Below, piece after piece: positions 24,545 through 27,340 of a stretch of 27,340 nucleotides of DNA. This DNA comes from an uncultured Campylobacter sp. (GTDB lineage Bacteria > Campylobacterota > Campylobacteria > Campylobacterales > Campylobacteraceae). Location: the NCBI RefSeq assembly GCF_938045625.1, contig NZ_CALIAV010000011.1, positions 1 through 27,340 on the forward strand, written 5' to 3'. The translations under genes were made by a program, and so were the position numbers. The notes under the pieces are model-generated. The model made no database searches and was not told where the DNA came from. It was given only the letters and a program-made list of their open reading frames with translations. Position 1 is the stretch's first letter; each line of letters starts with the position of its first letter.

Positions 24545-24568
24545 GAAGCGTTTTCGCGCTTCGGTTTT
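24545..24568 (+). terminator. Weak terminator-like hairpin after dxs
   Basis: GAAGCG (24545-24550) pairs with CGCTTC (24557-24562) over a TTTTCG loop, followed by GG and TTTT. The stem is only 6 bp and the T run is short, so transcription probably reads through in part, possibly into the small downstream gene. Confidence 0.35.
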
Positions 24569-24610
24569 GCGAGTTTGGGCGAGCGTATTTGGACGGAAAA
24601 GGCGAAAAAT

Positions 24611-24772
24611 TTGAGCAAAACAAACCTTTTTATACTCGGTCTCGCCGCTCTTACTTTGATTTACCGCGCCTTAAACGGTACGGGTAAATTTGCACGCATC
24701 AAGCCGGTTTTATTGATTTTTATCTTCGTTTATCTTTTTTACGGACTGGCTTGCGAGCGAATTTTGGGTTAA
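24611..24772 (+). CDS. Small two-helix membrane protein
   Basis: A 53-residue frame from TTG at 24611 (MSKTNLFILG). It holds two hydrophobic stretches, about residues 5-18 and 31-46, separated by a short basic loop with GTGKFARIKP, so it looks like a small inner-membrane hairpin with positive residues between. AAAAGG at 24597-24602 is about 8 nt upstream, which supports this start over a TTG at 24575 that would add 12 residues. No recognised family. It lies 75 nt after dxs and reads the same way. Composition is protein-like, with little low-complexity sequence, which sets it apart from the AAATTT-type frames nearby. Confidence 0.5.
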   Translation: MSKTNLFILGLAALTLIYRALNGTGKFARIKPVLLIFIFVYLFYGLACERILG

Positions 24773-25089
24773 ATTTGAGCCTCGATAGACTTTGTGCTAA
24801 GGCTTGTTTTGCTCGCTGCGCCCTAGGATAAAAATCGCTAAAAAACATTACAGACTTTCGTTTTTACCGCCTATAAAACGCTTAAATTTGGCGCCGATGC
24901 TTGATTGGGTGCGGATTTTATCAAAAAAGGTAAAATTTAAGTAGATTTTTGCTCGTAAATTTGGTCGTACGGCAAGGTATAGAAGCTTGTTTAAATTTAA
25001 AATCGTAATTAGCGAAAACTCAAAAATGCGAATTATTTTTACGCCTTTGCTTCAAAAACGTAGCCTTATCTAAAATGCTGCGATACCGC

Positions 25090-25145
25090 TGCAACCGACA
25101 AAAAATAAATTTTACGGTAGCGATGATAAGCGGCGTTCGGTTGCA
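25090..25145. repeat. Inverted repeat with 38-nt loop
   Basis: TGCAACCGA (25090-25098) is perfectly repeated in inverse as TCGGTTGCA (25137-25145); one mismatch outward the pairing continues by a further base pair. It is GC-richer than the surrounding spacer. The loop is AT-rich on the left and GC-richer on the right. There is no T run after it, so it is not a standard terminator. It may be a structured RNA, a binding site or a relic. Confidence 0.5.
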
Positions 25146-25327
25146 ACGATCGATAGTAAAATTTACGCCGTATTAAAAGTCGGCTTTTTATTTAAATTCG
25201 GCAAGCAAACCGTCAAATTTAAATCGCATTCAAATTTAAGCCCAAAGGTCTAAAATTTACCTTGAGTATAGCGCTTAAACTCGCAAAAAGCATAAATTTG
25301 ACTACAAATGACACAAATTTTAGTAAA

Positions 25328-25342
25328 TAATAATTTATATTA
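25328..25342. promoter_or_regulatory. Candidate PerR/Fur-type operator
   Basis: TAATAATTTATATTA has 5-bp perfect arms (TAATA and TATTA) around a 5-nt AT centre. It resembles AT-rich Fur/PerR boxes in style and lies about 35 nt upstream of the likely perR -10. Autoregulation is known for PerR in C. jejuni; whether this is the site is inference in very AT-rich DNA. Confidence 0.3.
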
Positions 25343-25369
25343 CCAACTATAAAGAAGTTTTAAATAAAA

Positions 25370-25381
25370 TTTTTGTATATT
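25370..25381 (+). promoter_or_regulatory. Candidate Campylobacter-type promoter for perR
   Basis: TTTTTG (25370-25375) directly followed by TATATT (25376-25381) matches the Campylobacter vegetative style of a T-run plus G at -16 and a TATAAT-like -10, without a -35. It lies 25 nt before the perR ATG. Confidence 0.45.
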
Positions 25382-25405
25382 TAGCAAAAAATATTAGGAA
25401 AAACG

Positions 25406-25816
25406 ATGAACTATATGGAACTTCTCAAAAATCATGGCCTCAAAGCTACTCCGCAGCGCCTCAGCGTGCTCAAAATCCTCGACCGTCACACGCATCCGAC
25501 GATCGATGAGCTTTATGAAGAGATCTGTGCCGAAACCCCGTCCGTATCGCTCGCGACAGTGTATAAAAACCTAAATATGCTAAAGGACGAAGGCCTTGTC
25601 GTCGAGGTAAATATGCCAAACCAAAAGGCGCGCTACGACATCTTTAGCTACCCGCACATCCATGTCGTATGCGAGAGCTGCGGATACGTCGAGGACTATA
25701 ACTTCTGCGAGGCGCTGAATGAGTACAAGGAAAATTTAGAAAGAAAGCTCGGAAATTTCATCGAAAAGATGAATGTGCTCGTAACCGTAAAAGACTGCAA
25801 AAACTGCCGCCATTAG
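25406..25816 (+). CDS. perR: PerR peroxide-stress repressor (Fur family)
   Basis: DNA-binding metalloregulator that in Campylobacter represses catalase and alkyl hydroperoxide reductase until its iron site is oxidised. The 136-aa protein has a winged-helix domain (LKATPQRLSVLKIL, then SLATVYKNLNML as recognition helix), the regulatory-metal region RYDIF and HIH, and structural zinc cysteines CESC and CKNC. After CESCGYV the sequence is EDY, with Asp where PerR proteins have their oxidation-linked aspartate and Fur has Glu. That feature and the position downstream of dxs, as for C. jejuni PerR, favour PerR over Fur. AGGA precedes the ATG; a start at 25415 (MELLKNHG) is also possible. Confidence 0.85.
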   Translation: MNYMELLKNHGLKATPQRLSVLKILDRHTHPTIDELYEEICAETPSVSLATVYKNLNMLKDEGLVVEVNMPNQKARYDIFSYPHIHVVCESCGYVEDYNFCEALNEYKENLERKLGNFIEKMNVLVTVKDCKNCRH

Positions 25817-25819
25817 GTT

Positions 25820-25851
25820 TTTGGCTCGCTTTTTTGGCGAGCTAAAATTTT
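25820..25851 (+). terminator. Rho-independent terminator after perR
   Basis: TTTGGCTCGC (25820-25829) pairs with GCGAGCTAAA (25837-25846) over a TTTTTTG loop, giving 10 bp with one G-T pair, followed by ATTTT. It begins 3 nt after the perR stop. Confidence 0.8.
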
Positions 25852-25852
25852 C

Positions 25853-26027
25853 TCTCGTTTATAGCTTTATAATGAATTAAATTTCGGCTTATGCCGATAA
25901 AATTTGCCGCTGTTTTTGATCCTGCAAGCGATCTTTTATCAAGAATAAATTATACTCACAAGAGCTTCGGCGGCGCTAAAAGCGGCGACATTGTGCATTT
26001 TAACCTGCCATAAATTTATACTAAACC
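25853..26027. other. Spacer between perR terminator and the minus-strand accessory genes
   Basis: Contains a 5-bp hairpin (TCGGC-TTAT-GCCGA, near 25884-25897) and one short frame, 25891-26013 on the plus strand (40 aa, MPIKFAAVFDPASDLL...), with no ribosome site. I regard the frame as unsupported. This is the junction between the conserved chromosomal block and the accessory end. Confidence 0.4.
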
Positions 26028-26704
26028 TCACTTCGCGACGCGATTTACCCAGATCAAAAACTCATCGCTTGAGTTCTCGTCGTCTAGATGCGCGGGAGTG
26101 ACTAGCTCAAGTGCAGTCTGCGGGATCGTCGTTTTGAACGTCTGTGTTACCCACTGCTGAAATTTCAGATTTGGATGCACGATAAAATCGTCGTTGTTTG
26201 GCGGCGCGCTAAAATCCTCGTCCCAGCAGATTTCATCATAACCGATCGCGAGCAGCCGTAAAAAATCAAGCCCGCTGCGAGCCAAAACGCAGGTCATCGT
26301 CGAGCCCGAGCCGGAGCCCATGTGCGGGGTCTAGTCTCGCCCGCATCATCCAGCCACAGCGCACACATCGAGCCCTCCGAGCCGCTGCCTGCGAACACGC
26401 AAAGCCGCTGCTTGATCTCGGCGGCAAGCTCGCGATCCTCGTCGTAAAACCAATACCTTAGCTCCTCGTCGCGATTTTTCGGCTCATCCGTGAAAAATAC
26501 GATGTCCGTGCCGCCCTCGCGCTCATCGTCACTCCAGCTCTGCCGTAGCCGATCCTGCAGGTAGAGATAGCCGCGTCTGCGCCCGCCAACATCGTCATAA
26601 AAGCCGTTTGCTTCGATCCACGCATAAAGCGCCTCAAGTTCGCTCGGCACGCGCATGCCCTGCGGTAGCGCCTCGCGCAACTGCGCTAACAATAAATTTT
26701 CCAC
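26028..26704 (-). pseudogene. Frameshifted SMI1/KNR4 (SUKH)-like gene
   Basis: Two minus-strand frames make one protein. The first part starts at GTG 26704 (MENLLLAQLREALPQGM, with AAGGAG five nt upstream) and runs through TDIVFFTDEPKNRDEELRYW and SEGSMCALWLDDAGE. It then leaves frame near four Gs at 26326-26329 and ends at 26294. The second (from 26321) continues MGSGSGSTMTCVLARSGLDF to NRVAK at 26031, with no ribosome site of its own. One added G would restore about 225 residues. From memory the joined sequence resembles SMI1/KNR4 family proteins, which include immunity proteins of toxin systems; no toxin is visible here. GC content is clearly higher than the flanks, suggesting acquisition by transfer. 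A sequencing error cannot be excluded. Confidence 0.65.
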
Positions 26705-26778
26705 GATCACTCCTTTTGTTAAATTTGCCGCTCGAATTTTACTGCGTTTCGACTAAATTTACGGATATTTTGTCTGAT

Positions 26779-26818
26779 ATTTGCGGCGTTTTGCGCCCCC
26801 GTCGCCGCAAGCGCAAAT
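26779..26818. repeat. Nested GC-rich inverted repeat upstream of the SMI1-like gene
   Basis: TTGCGGCG (26781-26788) pairs with CGCCGCAA (26803-26810) over 14 nt. Alternatively the outer ATTTGC (26779-26784) pairs with GCAAAT (26813-26818). No T run follows on either strand, so a simple terminator is unlikely. Confidence 0.45.
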
Positions 26819-26913
26819 CGGGCTCTTAAAATTTAGCAGATTTTCGTTGCGATACGCGCGGCGGCGTGAGCGCATATTTGAAAAAAGTATGAAAACTTTA
26901 AGTAGAAAAAATG

Positions 26914-26927
26914 CGTAAAATTTTACG
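26914..26927. repeat. 14-bp perfect palindrome
   Basis: CGTAAAATTTTACG is perfectly self-complementary and embeds AAATTT. It may be a regulator site or only another copy of the local AT word extended by chance. Confidence 0.4.
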
Positions 26928-27022
26928 ACTTAAATTTTACTATTTTAAGGTCTCTTTGTTTTTTTGCAGAAATTTACGGTTTTAAATTTAGCTCACCGCA
27001 AAGAGTAAAATTTTAGCGATAT

Positions 27023-27160
27023 CTATAAATTTAAAATTTCTCGCGCCTTTTGTTTGCAAGCCTCAAATTTTTGCTCAAACTCTGCGCGTCTTTGCAGCTC
27101 GTTTTTCGCCCCTATTTTGGTGTATCCCGAGCCTCGCCCTAGAAAATATACATAGCCCAT
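27023..27160 (-). CDS. Short GIY-YIG/T5orf172-like fragment
   Basis: A 45-residue minus-strand frame: MGYVYFLGRGSGYTKIG followed by AKNELQRRAEFEQKF and a basic helical end. GYVYF, then YTKIG a few residues on and a paired arginine, resembles the opening of GIY-YIG domains of the T5orf172/MUG113 kind, which are usually 80-100 aa. The catalytic glutamate region is missing, so this would be a truncated remnant or an unrelated small protein that looks similar. No good ribosome site lies before the ATG at 27160. Codon use resembles the host genome. Confidence 0.4.
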   Translation of the reverse strand: MGYVYFLGRGSGYTKIGAKNELQRRAEFEQKFEACKQKAREILNL

Positions 27161-27245
27161 ATTCTAAAATTTCGTTATAAACGGCACTTTGTCATTATTA
27201 AATTTGCAAATTTCGCCGCTGCTTGACCTAACGGGCGAATTTCGT

Positions 27246-27340
27246 CTAAATTCCAAGCTCGGCTCTTACGAGCGCTTCGTTTTGTGGCGTCAAAAAGCCC
27301 GCGATATCCTGCCACATCGAGTGAAAGCCGTATCCGCCAT
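27246..27340 (-). CDS. C-terminal end of an unrecognised protein, cut by the window edge
   Basis: Reading leftward from the right edge, an open frame of 30 codons ends at TAG 27246-27248. It includes GYGFHSMWQDIAGFL and TPQNEALVRAELGI, a protein-like, balanced sequence unlike the AAATTT frames. The gene starts outside the window. I cannot name the family. Confidence 0.5.
   Translation of the reverse strand, partial: GGYGFHSMWQDIAGFLTPQNEALVRAELGI

Larger units (their letters stand above)
24773..25405. other. 633-bp gene-poor spacer before perR, dense in AAATTT
   Basis: No frame longer than about 20 codons with a plausible start was found on either strand by reading. The stretch is AT-rich. 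The larger block 24534-25405 contains 16 copies of AAATTT, when about one would be expected from composition. It also contains a 9-bp inverted repeat (25090-25145) and a perR promoter region at its right end. No tRNA-like cloverleaf was seen. It could be an eroded gene or house a small RNA. Confidence 0.6.
26705..27022. other. AT-rich spacer with short inverted repeats
   Basis: No supported gene. It holds a GC-rich inverted repeat at 26781-26810, a 14-bp palindrome CGTAAAATTTTACG at 26914-26927, and CTCTTTG/CAAAGAG arms at 26952-26958 and 26999-27005. AAAATTTT-type words recur between 26910 and 27015. Confidence 0.5.

Noticed and set aside
24402..24614. 70-codon plus-strand frame at the dxs end
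   Set aside because: Mostly out of frame inside dxs, with an arginine-rich tail over the hairpin; no start signal.
25391..25402. ATATTAGGAAAA occurs before perR and also at positions 1-12
   Set aside because: A 12-nt match in AT-rich DNA around a ribosome-site-like AGGA is likely chance; the first copy is not followed by a gene at the same distance.
25891..26013. 40-codon plus-strand frame after perR
   Set aside because: No ribosome site, lies after the perR terminator and has no recognised similarity; mentioned in the spacer entry only.
26608..26829. 73-codon plus-strand frame opposite the SMI1-like gene
   Set aside because: Antisense of the better supported minus-strand gene and spacer; no ribosome site or domain.
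1..27340. CRISPR array, tRNA or rRNA genes, insertion sequences
   Set aside because: No regularly spaced direct repeats, no cloverleaf or CCA-type ends, and no transposase or integrase motifs were seen on reading both strands.

Overview
The window looks like chromosomal DNA of a Campylobacter, probably one of the higher-GC oral species (showae/rectus/curvus group). This rests on gene content, protein sequence style, a base composition in the mid-40s % GC by eye, and gene order. I recall two C. jejuni blocks with the same order: lpxB-greA-(small gene)-cheV-cheA-cheW-serB-tal, and rplY-pth-lptF/G-like-lysA-pheA-hisC-fliF-fliG-fliH-dxs-perR. Here they lie end to end on one strand. The species is inference; genus and gene identities are well supported.

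Layout. (1) 107-2354: nrfH and nrfA, the periplasmic cytochrome c nitrite reductase, closed by a clear terminator. (2) 2507-5366: a secreted LprI-like protein, lpxB (lipid A), greA, a 52-codon bridging ORF and an LpxH-like metallophosphatase. (3) 5368-9182: chemotaxis genes cheV, cheA (with its own receiver domain) and cheW. (4) 9191-13114: serB, tal and a PilT-type ATPase with a 370-residue acidic extension, overlapping tal by 4 nt. (5) 13173-15671: rplY, pth, an AT-rich bridging ORF and an LptF/LptG permease. (6) 15727-19156: lysA, pheA, hisC. (7) 19157-22694: fliF, fliG, fliH, overlapped by dxs (22691-24535). (8) 24611-25816: a small membrane protein, a 630-bp gene-poor spacer, and perR with a terminator. 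(9) 25853-27340: an accessory end on the minus strand with a frameshifted GC-rich SMI1/KNR4-like gene, a 45-residue GIY-YIG-like fragment and the 3' end of an unrecognised gene.

From 2507 to 24772 everything reads rightwards with almost no gaps, and many starts overlap the previous stop, so long polycistronic units with coupled translation are likely. Chemotaxis and flagellar basal-body genes are interleaved with housekeeping metabolism, as is usual in epsilonproteobacteria.

The strongest unexplained signal is not a gene. The palindromic word AAATTT is very dense in spacers and weakly constrained ORFs: 16 copies counted by hand in 24534-25405 and 10 in 14275-14609, versus about 5 in the whole 2.36-kb cheA gene. 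AAATTT is one form of RAATTY, the methylated motif that licenses DNA uptake in C. jejuni. Other points are a CXXCH rather than CXXCK motif at the NrfA catalytic haem, the PilT-like fusion in a chemotaxis operon, and the broken immunity-like gene.
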